The notes under the pieces were generated by a model. The model was given only the letters and a program-made list of their open reading frames with translations. It searched no databases and was not told the origin of the DNA. The position numbers were made by a program, and so were the translations under genes. From Lachnospiraceae bacterium (lineage in GTDB: Bacteria; Bacillota; Clostridia; Lachnospirales; Lachnospiraceae), in NCBI GenBank assembly GCA_017445585.1, contig JAFSTX010000065.1, forward strand, positions 1-48,127: a stretch of DNA of 48,127 nt. The letters run 5' to 3'. The first letter of the stretch is position 1, and each line of letters begins with the position of its first letter. This document shows positions 17,363-26,340 of this stretch, piece by piece.

Positions 17363-20300
17363 TCATATCGGTACATTTATAAATCTGCACAGCCTGACTG
17401 AGTAGATATAGACCTCGTCCGGCCTTCTGCCGGCAGCCGCTTTCAGCGCCCGGCTGTAATATTCAAGCTGCGTCTGATACCGGCCGATCAGTACGCTTTC
17501 TTCTCCTTCGCTGATGCTGTCGCTCTTGTAATCTATGAGAACCAGCCTGTCACCCTCGGTAAAATACATATCGATAATTCCCTGTATCACTACCGGTTCA
17601 TCGTCGGTGCAGGATCTGTCGATGTCGCTCGCAGCGATCCCCAGCACAAAGGGCCTCTCGCGCCACATGGTGCCTGCTGCTGCAGCTGCAGCAGCACGTC
17701 TGCCTACATCCTGGCAGTAGAATGCGGAGATGCTGTCCGTTCTGATATGGGCAGCAGCCTCGGCAGGGATCAGACCTGCAGCTGTGAACGAATCCTTCAG
17801 TGATCCGACATATCCGGTATCCGAAGCTCTGGCCGGATCGAGCTTTTCAAAGATAAGATGGTATCCGGTACCTATAAGCGCACCCAGTTCCGGATCGTAC
17901 CCTCGGCGCCTCGTTCCGCCGGGCACGGTCTCATCGAGTCTTTCCATATCGTCAGTCATCTCGCTGCTGCGCACTTCAGAGAGTTTCTTGAGTTCCGAAA
18001 CCGAATATCCCGCCTTTACGCCGGATGCCGCCTCATTGAAATAACGTCCGTAGAAACGTCCTCTCAGCATATCAGCTATCTCCCTGTCATAGATCCTTCC
18101 GGCTGGGACATTCTCTATCAGGCTTCTGTCGATCGCGGCAGAGAGCTCGTCGGCCGCGGCATACTCATCCAGTTCTTCTTTACTGACTCTGCTAACTTCC
18201 CAGTGCGCAGGGCTGCTTCCCAGTGCAAGATCTATAAATGAGCTCTGCCGCTTTGCATTCATGATCAGCGCAAAAGGAAGCGGTCCGTCAATATTGTCCG
18301 CAAAGGCGCTCATATCAGCCGAGTTTGAAGCCGTGACTATCAGTTTTTCTTTGGCGCGCGTCATAGCAACATAGAGCAGACGCAGTTCTTCTTCGATCAT
18401 CCGGTCTCTGCGCTTTAGCTTTGCAGCTTCCAGAAGCGGAAGTTTTATCTTGAGGGATCTCTCCCGATCGATGCAATCCGAGATCAGCCCCATTTCCTTA
18501 TCTACAACTATTTGAGCCTTATCGTCCCGGAAAGTCCTTCCCGTATCGCAGATAAAGACCACGGGGAATTCGAGACCCTTGCTGCTGTGTATAGTCATGA
18601 GCCTGACCACATTTTCATCTTCGGACAGAGAGCTTCCCTCGTCCTGGCCAACCTCATATTTCTTTGAGAGCTCGATAAAGCGGTTGAAATCAAAGATACT
18701 GCTGTATGACGATGATTCAAAATCCCTGGCCATTTCCTTGAGCATATCCAGATTGATGGATCTGACAGCGCCGCCTTCCAGCGAGCCGATATAATAATCA
18801 AAGCATGAATCATTGATTATGTGATCTATGAGTTCATATACCGAGATATGCGTCACGCTCTCCCGGTACGACCTTAATCTGTCCAGAAAAACCGCGGCCC
18901 GGGGATCGGCGCTGCTTTTCAGAGAATCATACAGCTCAGTGCTGCTGTCTGCGCTGCGCATTGATGCCAGCTCATCAGCCGTAAAACCGCCCATTGGCGA
19001 CAGGAGGACTGCAGCAAGCGGGATATCCTGTCTCGGATTATCTATGATTTTCAGATAATCAAGGACGAGATTTACTTCAGGAGCGTCAAAATAGCTGCTG
19101 GACTTTTTGACCACGGCGTCTATGCCCATGCTTTTCAGTATTTCGAGGACTTTTTGACCGACTGTCTTCATGCTCCGGAACAGCAATACAATATCGGAAT
19201 AGCGAAGCGGCCGCAGTTCATCGGAATTCCGATCTTTTCTGACTCGCAGACCGGATGAGGGATCCATGAGCTCGTGAATGCGTTTTGCGATCATCCGGGC
19301 TTCGAGGACGGTCCGATCATCTGAATTCCCATCGCTCTCCAGTATGATGTATTCGGATCTGTACGGATCGGCATTGCCATCGGGCTTTGGGTATTTGGCG
19401 CCTGCCGTGAGCCTTGCTTCGCGCATATAGTCAACTCCGCCGGTACGTGCCGTCATAAGGCGGTCAAAAACGTCGTTTACCGAATCAATCACCTGTCTGC
19501 GGCAGCGGAAATTGTCGGTCAGGTCGATAACCTTTCCGGCGGACGGGTCACTCTTAAATCGCCTGTACTTACCGGTAAAAAGCGACGGATCGGCGTTGCG
19601 GAATCCGTATATGCTCTGCTTGACGTCGCCGACCATGAACAAGTTGCTGCCGTTTGTGATCCTGCTCAGGATCGCTTCCTGCAGACCGTTGCTGTCCTGG
19701 TACTCATCCACGATAATCTCGTCAAAAGCACTTCTCATAGAAGCGGCCGCGTCGGCATCGTTGCTGAGTATCTGAAGCGCCAGCTGCTCCACGTCAAAGA
19801 ACTCCGCGACATTTCGTTCACGCTTGGCATCGGAGTATCTCTTGCAGTATTCTGCAATAAACAGCGCAAAGTGATGCAGCATTCCGATCGCCTGGTTGAC
19901 CCGCAAAAGGAGCGCTGCTCTGTCGCCGACATATATCTTTTCCTTTACCCTTTTGGAAAACCAGCTCTTCATCTCGTTGCGTATCTGTTCATATGCACCG
20001 TCGATGAGAGGATCGGGAGTCACATTTTTGCTGATCCTTGATTTGCGTTCAAAGACTGTGCCGGGCAGCAGATCGACCAGATCAAGAAAGGCACTGTATG
20101 AATCAAGCTCGGCGAACTGACTCCATCTTAAGATATCAGGTTCTGAGGTTTTTTCAAAAACCCCGCCTATCAGACGCTCCTGCCATGATTCTACGATCGG
20201 TATGGCCTCTTTTGCGATCCCGGCAAATTCTCTGACAGGGTCACCGAGTATCCGGAGATCGTCCGGATCACTGTACACTCTCCGGCTCTTCTCGGCAAGT

Positions 20301-20884
20301 TCCGCCAGAAATGCCCCCGGATCTTCCTTTGTATATATCTTTTCGATGAGTGAACTGACTAAATCGAAGATGGCATCGTCGGACTTGCCGTTTGTAAACG
20401 CATCCATAAAGGCAATAAAGCCTTCATCGCCTTTTTTGTAGTATTCTTCGGTAAGCTCGTCAAAGACATCCCTGCGCAGAAGTTTTTTTTCGCCTTCAGA
20501 TATTATCCTGAAATCAGGGTCCAGATCCATAGCCTGAAAATGCTCGTGTACAAGCTGGCTGCAGAAGCTGTCTATGGTGCTGATATGCGCTCCCGGCAGA
20601 AGTGCCATCTGACGGCGCAGATTGGTATCAGCGGGGTCTGCGTCCGACAGGAGCTTGAGTTCATCCGATATGCGCTCACGCATCTCCGCTGCGGCAGCCT
20701 TTGTAAATGTGACTATCAGAAGCCTGTCTATATCCACGGGCCTGTTTTTATCGGTGACCATGCGGATGACACGTTGCGTCAGCACATAGGTCTTGCCGCT
20801 TCCGGCACCGGCGGAGACCAGAAGGTCAGAACCTGAGTGTTCGACTACCGCTCTCTGTTCGGGTGTAAGCTCGGTCTTACTCAT
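17363..20884 (-). CDS. addA: ATP-dependent helicase/nuclease subunit A
   Basis: AddA is the 3'-5' helicase and one of two nucleases of AddAB, the Firmicute counterpart of RecBCD, which processes double-strand ends for recombination. From the chosen start it has 1173 residues. UvrD-type motifs are visible in order: LLVSAGAGSGKTYVLTQR, TFTKAAAAEMRERI, DEYQDSNGLQEAIL, VGDVKQSIYGFRNAD, LTDNFRC, MTIHSSKGLEFPVVF and LLYVAMTRAKEKL. The C-terminal nuclease carries GIIDMYFTEGDRLVLIDYKSD. Three ATG codons stand in tandem at 20890, 20887 and 20884 just after AAGGAG; the last gives the best spacing (7 nt). It overlaps the end of addB by 8 nt. Confidence 0.96.
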   Translation of the reverse strand: MSKTELTPEQRAVVEHSGSDLLVSAGAGSGKTYVLTQRVIRMVTDKNRPVDIDRLLIVTFTKAAAAEMRERISDELKLLSDADPADTNLRRQMALLPGAHISTIDSFCSQLVHEHFQAMDLDPDFRIISEGEKKLLRRDVFDELTEEYYKKGDEGFIAFMDAFTNGKSDDAIFDLVSSLIEKIYTKEDPGAFLAELAEKSRRVYSDPDDLRILGDPVREFAGIAKEAIPIVESWQERLIGGVFEKTSEPDILRWSQFAELDSYSAFLDLVDLLPGTVFERKSRISKNVTPDPLIDGAYEQIRNEMKSWFSKRVKEKIYVGDRAALLLRVNQAIGMLHHFALFIAEYCKRYSDAKRERNVAEFFDVEQLALQILSNDADAAASMRSAFDEIIVDEYQDSNGLQEAILSRITNGSNLFMVGDVKQSIYGFRNADPSLFTGKYRRFKSDPSAGKVIDLTDNFRCRRQVIDSVNDVFDRLMTARTGGVDYMREARLTAGAKYPKPDGNADPYRSEYIILESDGNSDDRTVLEARMIAKRIHELMDPSSGLRVRKDRNSDELRPLRYSDIVLLFRSMKTVGQKVLEILKSMGIDAVVKKSSSYFDAPEVNLVLDYLKIIDNPRQDIPLAAVLLSPMGGFTADELASMRSADSSTELYDSLKSSADPRAAVFLDRLRSYRESVTHISVYELIDHIINDSCFDYYIGSLEGGAVRSINLDMLKEMARDFESSSYSSIFDFNRFIELSKKYEVGQDEGSSLSEDENVVRLMTIHSSKGLEFPVVFICDTGRTFRDDKAQIVVDKEMGLISDCIDRERSLKIKLPLLEAAKLKRRDRMIEEELRLLYVAMTRAKEKLIVTASNSADMSAFADNIDGPLPFALIMNAKRQSSFIDLALGSSPAHWEVSRVSKEELDEYAAADELSAAIDRSLIENVPAGRIYDREIADMLRGRFYGRYFNEAASGVKAGYSVSELKKLSEVRSSEMTDDMERLDETVPGGTRRRGYDPELGALIGTGYHLIFEKLDPARASDTGYVGSLKDSFTAAGLIPAEAAAHIRTDSISAFYCQDVGRRAAAAAAAGTMWRERPFVLGIAASDIDRSCTDDEPVVIQGIIDMYFTEGDRLVLIDYKSDSISEGEESVLIGRYQTQLEYYSRALKAAAGRRPDEVYIYSVRLCRFINVPI

Positions 20885-23800
20885 CATCATTCTCCTTCTT
20901 TGCCTTTTGATCTCCGGCTGTTCTGCGGAATACGAAACCGCGTAGTCTGCTGTCAAAACCACATACATCCTTGTATGTGCAGTATTTACATGAATCGATC
21001 TTTGTATCACGGTATGGCCTGACAGAGATCTCGCCGTCCAGTATCTGTGCGGCACAGTTCTTTATGTTTTCCTCAGTGACAGCCATCATTGCATCCAGAT
21101 CCACGTCCGAAGATGTCAGCCCCTTTGGAATGTATTCTTTGGAGACAGACTCTGCAGCCTCATCTTCCTGCCCCAGATTCGCCTGGATCAGCTCGTCTTT
21201 TGTGTTCAGGTAATAGACGCCCTCCGGCTTGGTTTCGGGATGAAGATGTCGCTCGCGTTCGAGAGCGACACTGAGATACTCGATAAGCTGCATGGAGATA
21301 CCGGAGATTATGAGATCGGCATCAGGTTTTTTTTCGGAGGATTTGTAGTCAACGACACGGACCAGTCGACCGTCAGCCAGCTCGCTCACGTCATATCTGT
21401 CTATTTTTCCGTTCATGCGCAGCGATCCGCCATTGTCAAGCCTGCGCACGCGGTCGTGGAATTCATACTCCACGCCCTCGGTCTCAAAGCCGCTCTGATC
21501 CTGGATATCTTTCATGATCCTGACGACTTTGGATGCGATCTCTCTCCAGCGGCTGAGTTTATACCGTTCTCGGCTGCTGCCCGTCTCCGGATCAGTATGA
21601 TCGGACGCGCTGACTTTTTCCTCGGCTAGGGCGATGCCTTCTTCGGTCAGCTTTTCCAGATCCTGTTCTCTGTCTCCGGCAAGTGCAGAGAAGACATGCT
21701 CGAGCAGCGTATGGAAATAATTTCCCCGATCAATCGGATCGAAAGTATTCGACGCCCTGTCTCGAAGTTTCAGCCCGTACTGCGCAAAATATGAAAAAGG
21801 ACACTGCGAAAACTTCTCCAGTGAAGAAACGCTCCCGTATAGTACGTCCCCGTACAGCGACCTGACGCTGTCGCCCGATAACTTCTGTCCACGATAGTCA
21901 AAGCAGTGCGCCGACAGGATCAGATCTATTATATGCGCAAATCCCGCTTCTTTAAGAGAAGAAACAAGCTGCAGTATGACCGGATCCGATGTGTTTCTGC
22001 CGTCTTTAAGTTCACCTGCCAGATAATGCAATGCTTCGTAAGTACTCTCCACGCCGGATATATCCGACTGATGGTACACTATCTCCCTAAGAGATTCAAA
22101 CAGGCTTCTGATCTCCGAAATGACAGATGACTGTTTCGCAGGCTTATTACTTTTGTCCAGCCTGCTGTAAGAAAGAATCAGATGCTCCGTAGGACTCGAA
22201 AGCAGTTCATATATGTGAAATCTCTCGTCAAAGACATTCTGCAGAGCAGACGGAGCCAGCTCAGGGCCGCGCCGCGTGCGCGAGAGCGCCTCACGGTCAC
22301 CGTCGCCGAGCAGTCCGCCTCCCGGGAGCGATGCAGGCACGATGCCGTCGTTCATATTTATAAAAAACATGACTTTAACATAGCCCCGGCGGCTGCGGCG
22401 CACATCTCCTATCTGTACCTCGTCCAGAGTCGCGGGAAGCGCTCCGATGCGTTTCTCTGAAAGACCGGACAGCAGTACCTCGCCGAAATCGTCGCGGCTG
22501 ATCTGCTGATCTCCCAAAAGCCTATCGTATTCATCGAGGATATGATCCATGCACGAAAATACCTGCCGGTACTCGGATGCTTTGACCTGTCTGCCGTCTG
22601 CGGCAAAGGCCTCTGACATGGCCGACAGCTTGTCTTCGGCTCTCATATCGGCATATAGGCCCCTGAGGGCTTCTATGCGGCTTTTGACAAGCCTTGCGGC
22701 GCCGTAGCTGTCTTTGAAGCGGATAAGAGGCATAATGGCCTTCTCGCGTATTTCGTTCAGATGATCGAGATCTACGTCCCTGTGGTTCCTGTATGAGGTC
22801 TTGACAAAGGGAACCCGCCACCTTCCGATGCTCCTGATCCCCGTGCCCAGGACATAGTTCTCCAGCTCGTCAAGCTCTTCTGCCGACGCGTCTGAAAAGC
22901 CCGATCTCAGGAACCTGAATACGGTCTCGTAGGAAAAAGATTTCTTTACTGCTTCAAGTGCGCTGAGCGTGAATACCGTGAACGGATTCGCGAGGATATC
23001 CGTTTTTGCATCTATATAGTATGGGATCATAGCCTTGTTAAAAGCATCCCGTATGAGGTACACATTATCAGAGATGGCGTCTGTAACTACAGCGATGTCC
23101 CTGTAGCGAAGGGCGCCGTCCGCCTCACGGACCAGGCGTTTTATCTCGTGCGTCACCATCTCCAGTTCCTGCGAAGGATTCAGGCAGGAAACTATACGGA
23201 GAGCGTCCGTATCCACATACTTATTCTGCCGCTTGCCCGGACGGAGCACGTTCTGCTCGAGATATACCAGAGTCTCTGCCTTAGGAACGGCAGGTCTGTC
23301 GTCGTACCTGATCAGCCGATGCTTTACACCGGCTCTCTCGCAGATTGACGTGATGCGGTTATATGTGTTCTTCGCAGGATAAAAAAGCTCACTCTCGGCG
23401 GGATTGCGCGTCAGTTCCTCATCGCCCGGAAGCGTGAGCGATATGATGCAGTCACCCGATTTTGACACGATATGCTCCAGATATTCATATTGGACCGGCG
23501 TAAATCCGGAAAAGCCCTCCAGGACCACATACGCACCGTCGAAAATCCTGCAGCCGCCCAGCAGCGTCAATGCTCTGGGCAGAAGCTCTTCGGACGTGAT
23601 ATGCATGCCGTCGCGCGCGGCATTGAAACTGTCCGCCAGGAGCGAGAGATCATCAAGCTTGCTTTTGAGATATCTGTCGTCTATATCTTCGGCGGCATCC
23701 CTCAGATCCTGCGGACTCACACCGTAATTTACAAGCTCTGAGAGCATTACTTTAAGCTTTTTGATAAATCCGGGCCGGTGACAGGTACCTGCATATACGG

Positions 23801-24119
23801 TCAGGCTGTCTTCGCATTCCTGTATGCAGCGCCGCAGCAGCATGATCTTGCCGACTTCATCTATAATGACGGGAACAGGCTCGCCGCATTCATCAAAGAT
23901 ACGCGTGGCAAGCCTGTTAAAGCTCATTACATCTATATTAAAGAGAACTTTCTCCGGATGAAGGCCAATGAGACGTTTCTCTATCTGGAGCGTGGCCTGC
24001 TCCGGTGCAATGACGATATGCCGGCGAAAAGGCTCGCGAAGAGCTGAGGCTATCAGCTCTTCGAATATGCTGCCGGTCTTGCCGCAGCCCATGGCCCCGG
24101 TAATGATCGAAAGTGACAT
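20877..24119 (-). CDS. addB: ATP-dependent nuclease subunit B
   Basis: AddB is the inactive-helicase, nuclease-active partner of AddA and carries an iron-sulfur cluster. The 1080 residues begin with the typical AddB P-loop (SLSIITGAMGCGKTG, about 2-16). The C-terminal RecB-type nuclease includes a VVDYKSSEKK active-site block. Cluster cysteines are visible in QCPFSYF (about residue 810) and in CKYCTYKDVC at the end (about 1044, 1047, 1053). A ribosome binding site (AAGGAG) overlaps the stop of the preceding GTPase gene, 8 nt upstream, so the CobW-like genes and addBA probably share a transcript. Length and order (addB then addA) are standard. Confidence 0.95.
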   Translation of the reverse strand: MSLSIITGAMGCGKTGSIFEELIASALREPFRRHIVIAPEQATLQIEKRLIGLHPEKVLFNIDVMSFNRLATRIFDECGEPVPVIIDEVGKIMLLRRCIQECEDSLTVYAGTCHRPGFIKKLKVMLSELVNYGVSPQDLRDAAEDIDDRYLKSKLDDLSLLADSFNAARDGMHITSEELLPRALTLLGGCRIFDGAYVVLEGFSGFTPVQYEYLEHIVSKSGDCIISLTLPGDEELTRNPAESELFYPAKNTYNRITSICERAGVKHRLIRYDDRPAVPKAETLVYLEQNVLRPGKRQNKYVDTDALRIVSCLNPSQELEMVTHEIKRLVREADGALRYRDIAVVTDAISDNVYLIRDAFNKAMIPYYIDAKTDILANPFTVFTLSALEAVKKSFSYETVFRFLRSGFSDASAEELDELENYVLGTGIRSIGRWRVPFVKTSYRNHRDVDLDHLNEIREKAIMPLIRFKDSYGAARLVKSRIEALRGLYADMRAEDKLSAMSEAFAADGRQVKASEYRQVFSCMDHILDEYDRLLGDQQISRDDFGEVLLSGLSEKRIGALPATLDEVQIGDVRRSRRGYVKVMFFINMNDGIVPASLPGGGLLGDGDREALSRTRRGPELAPSALQNVFDERFHIYELLSSPTEHLILSYSRLDKSNKPAKQSSVISEIRSLFESLREIVYHQSDISGVESTYEALHYLAGELKDGRNTSDPVILQLVSSLKEAGFAHIIDLILSAHCFDYRGQKLSGDSVRSLYGDVLYGSVSSLEKFSQCPFSYFAQYGLKLRDRASNTFDPIDRGNYFHTLLEHVFSALAGDREQDLEKLTEEGIALAEEKVSASDHTDPETGSSRERYKLSRWREIASKVVRIMKDIQDQSGFETEGVEYEFHDRVRRLDNGGSLRMNGKIDRYDVSELADGRLVRVVDYKSSEKKPDADLIISGISMQLIEYLSVALERERHLHPETKPEGVYYLNTKDELIQANLGQEDEAAESVSKEYIPKGLTSSDVDLDAMMAVTEENIKNCAAQILDGEISVRPYRDTKIDSCKYCTYKDVCGFDSRLRGFVFRRTAGDQKAKKENDDE

Positions 24120-24127
24120 ATGACTCC

Positions 24128-25066
24128 TTAATTGAAATAAACGGGATCCTGCTCCGGCTTCTCTGCGGGTTCGATGCTGACGAGGCTGAGATAAGGAGCT
24201 TTTTCACCGTAAGAAGGGATGAACCTGTGATCAAACAGGACTGTGACTTTGACCCAGTCCCTCTGTTTGTATGCAAAGGCATCCTCATAGGTGCACATAT
24301 ATCCCATGAACCTGATGTCGTTCGCGCAGCAGGTCATGATGAACCTCCCGGGGACGAATGTCCCGGGATCCAGATCGCGGCCGCGATAGACCTGAGCCAG
24401 AAAACGGATCTTCTTGTTCATGTAACGTTCCGGATGGTCCATCGCGTCGATATACCATACGCCGTAATCCAGATCATCGACCTCGATCACGTCAGCGTCT
24501 ATATCATACGGCAGAGGCTCGTCCGCCGGATCATACATCTCTCCGTCAGGTCTCTCGAATATGACCTGCGCACCGGGATTAAAAGCCTTGAATATACGGC
24601 GCAGGCGCGGACGGTCCACCGACTCTTCGCAGCGGTTGAAAATGATCAGTCCGCTCTGCGAGAACTGTTCCATGAACATCTGCCGCATATTGGCCAGATA
24701 TCCGTCCACGGACTGTGTATCCACCGTAGAGTATATCCCATAGAATTCCCAGCCCTTTGGCAGGCGGCGGTTCAGGATGGACGTCATTGTCCATGTCCCG
24801 TTGTACTCGATCATGACCTGATCGGGCGTATACTGCTTTGCCAGCTGAGTGAGGAATCCGTCTGTCAGCTCTTCCGGGCTGTTCACATTGATCAGAAAAG
24901 CATGGTTTTTCTTGAGAAAGGCCGGCGAGTACTCCTCGTCGCCCTCCTCGCAGACTATTATCAAATTGCGGTAAGCCGTGAAATCAGGACTCTCGATGGT
25001 ATCACGCATGAGAGTCGTCTTGCCGCTGTCTATAAATCCTGTAAAGACAAATACCGGTACTTCCAT
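24128..25066 (-). CDS. COG0523-like GTPase fused to a YcgQ/TIGR03943-like C-terminal domain
   Basis: The protein has 312 residues in two parts. Residues 1-200 resemble a CobW/COG0523 GTPase with Walker A GFIDSGKTT (10-18), but the CXCC metal motif is absent and the G4-like site reads FNRCEES rather than NKxD. Residues about 203-312 resemble the C-terminal domain of YcgQ (TIGR03943/DUF1980): a beta-rich RFLAQVYRG, then RFIMTCCAND with C246 and C247, then RDWVKVTVLFD and a closing DPVYF. The start overlaps the stop of the preceding GTPase gene by 1 nt (TGATG). A metal chaperone role is inferred from family context. The domain match was made from memory of YcgQ and needs a profile search. Confidence 0.75.
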   Translation of the reverse strand: MEVPVFVFTGFIDSGKTTLMRDTIESPDFTAYRNLIIVCEEGDEEYSPAFLKKNHAFLINVNSPEELTDGFLTQLAKQYTPDQVMIEYNGTWTMTSILNRRLPKGWEFYGIYSTVDTQSVDGYLANMRQMFMEQFSQSGLIIFNRCEESVDRPRLRRIFKAFNPGAQVIFERPDGEMYDPADEPLPYDIDADVIEVDDLDYGVWYIDAMDHPERYMNKKIRFLAQVYRGRDLDPGTFVPGRFIMTCCANDIRFMGYMCTYEDAFAYKQRDWVKVTVLFDHRFIPSYGEKAPYLSLVSIEPAEKPEQDPVYFN

Positions 25067-26244
25067 CAGATCCTGAACGCTTTCCTTACTTCTTCTTCGT
25101 CAACCTCGGTGCCGATGACCACGACCTTGCCTATATAGTCGGGCTGGCACTTACGTATCTCGATCTCCTCGGGGACAAGATCGAACTCACGCCACGAACC
25201 GTCAGCCATGGCTACGATACCTTTGGAACGGAGGACCTTGCCAAGCTCCTCGGTATGCGCCAGACGATAGAGAATCTCATCAAGCTCGGTCTTCTCATAT
25301 CTGCGGGCGGTTTCAGCGCCAAAGCTCGTAAATACCTCGTCTGCATGATGGTGATGATGGTCATGATCGTGGTGATGATGGTGCTCATGCTCGTCCTCAT
25401 CATGATCGTGGTGATGGTGGTGTTCATGCTCGTCCTCATCATGGTCGTGGTGATGGTGGTGTTCATGCTCGTCCTCATCATGGTCGTGGTGATGGTGGTG
25501 CTCATGCTCGTCCTCATCATGATCGTGGTGATGGTGGTGCTCATGCTCGTCCTCATCATGGTCATGATGGTGATGATGTCCGCACTCACACTCGTCGTCA
25601 TCGTCGTCGCCGTATTTCTCAAGCTCCATCAGAACGTCATACGGCGCTCTCTGCTCTGTCAGAGCACGGGTCAGCACCTCACCGTCCAGCTGGTCCCAGG
25701 GAGTGGTGATAATGACCGCGTTGGGATTAAGTTCACGGATAATGGTGAGTGTATCACTGAGCTTATCATCGTCGATATCGGCAGTGCGGCTGAGCACAAC
25801 AGTGTCTGCAAAAGAGACCTGATTATTGAAGAATTCTCCGAAATTCTTAAGGTATTTGCGTGCTTTCTTCGCATCCACGACGGTAATGCCGCTCTCGAGT
25901 TCTATATGAGCATCCGCAGGCGCGTCCTTGACAGCCTTCTCCACATCGGAGAGCTTACCTACGCCTGAGGGCTCGATGATAATACGGTCCGGATGGAACT
26001 GCTGCTCGACCTTGAGCAGGGCTTCGGAAAAGTCTCCCACGAGCGTACAGCAGATGCAGCCCGAATTCATCTCGGTTATCTCTATTCCGGCTTCCTTCAG
26101 AAAGCTGCCGTCTATGCCGATCTCACCGAATTCGTTCTCTATCAGCACGACTTTCTGGCCCTTAAAGACTTTTTCAAGCAATTCTTTGATAAACGTAGTT
26201 TTTCCGGCTCCGAGGAATCCGGATATCACGTTGACTTTTGCCAT
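25066..26244 (-). CDS. COG0523 (CobW/ZNG1-type) GTPase with long His-rich repeat
   Basis: COG0523 GTPases deliver metals, often zinc, to client proteins. The 392 residues include Walker A GFLGAGKTT (9-17), the metal-site motif GCICCTL (C63, C65, C66), EPSGVGKL (about 91) and a C-terminal CobW domain (about 301-392). Between the two domains, residues 223-300 hold five copies of a 13-residue unit (five His, then Asp/His/Glu) plus a degenerate sixth, with about 46 histidines in all, preceded by an Asp run and CEC. His-rich linkers are usual in this family, but this is long. A good ribosome binding site (AGGAGG) precedes the ATG. I could not recognise a Zur box in the 96-nt leader. Confidence 0.9.
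   Translation of the reverse strand: MAKVNVISGFLGAGKTTFIKELLEKVFKGQKVVLIENEFGEIGIDGSFLKEAGIEITEMNSGCICCTLVGDFSEALLKVEQQFHPDRIIIEPSGVGKLSDVEKAVKDAPADAHIELESGITVVDAKKARKYLKNFGEFFNNQVSFADTVVLSRTADIDDDKLSDTLTIIRELNPNAVIITTPWDQLDGEVLTRALTEQRAPYDVLMELEKYGDDDDDECECGHHHHHDHDEDEHEHHHHHDHDEDEHEHHHHHDHDEDEHEHHHHHDHDEDEHEHHHHHDHDEDEHEHHHHHDHDHHHHHADEVFTSFGAETARRYEKTELDEILYRLAHTEELGKVLRSKGIVAMADGSWREFDLVPEEIEIRKCQPDYIGKVVVIGTEVDEEEVRKAFRI
25345..25578 (-). repeat. In-gene tandem repeat, 39-nt unit, five copies plus a partial
   Basis: A 39-nt unit encoding 13 residues (H5-D-H-D-E-D-E-H-E) is repeated five times in frame, with only a few third-base differences between copies, and ends in a shorter His-rich unit. 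The near identity suggests recent expansion by slippage or unequal recombination. The antisense strand yields long Met/Val-rich open frames over the same bases that are not genes. Confidence 0.9.
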
Positions 26245-26340
26245 TATATTATCCTCCTGATTATTATTTCCATAAAAAATTCCCGTATTCGTTCAATGAC
26301 TGCAGCACGATGGTCATGTTCGGTACGGGGCAGATATCAG

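Noticed and set aside
20885-21055. Longer N-terminus for AddA
   Set aside because: The extension overlaps addB, has no ribosome binding site, and family members begin near the tandem ATG codons at 20884-20890.
25345-25578. Regular repeats that might suggest a CRISPR array
   Set aside because: Units are directly adjacent with no spacers and stay in frame with a coding sequence.
25212-25968. Long open frames overlapping the His-rich repeat (Met/Val-rich on the plus strand, Thr/Met-rich on the minus strand)
   Set aside because: They are shadows of the 39-nt repeat in other frames: very low complexity, no ribosome binding site, inside the COG0523 gene.
26245-26340. Zur operator upstream of the COG0523 gene
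   Set aside because: I could not find a convincing match to the Firmicute Zur box; a motif scan would be needed.
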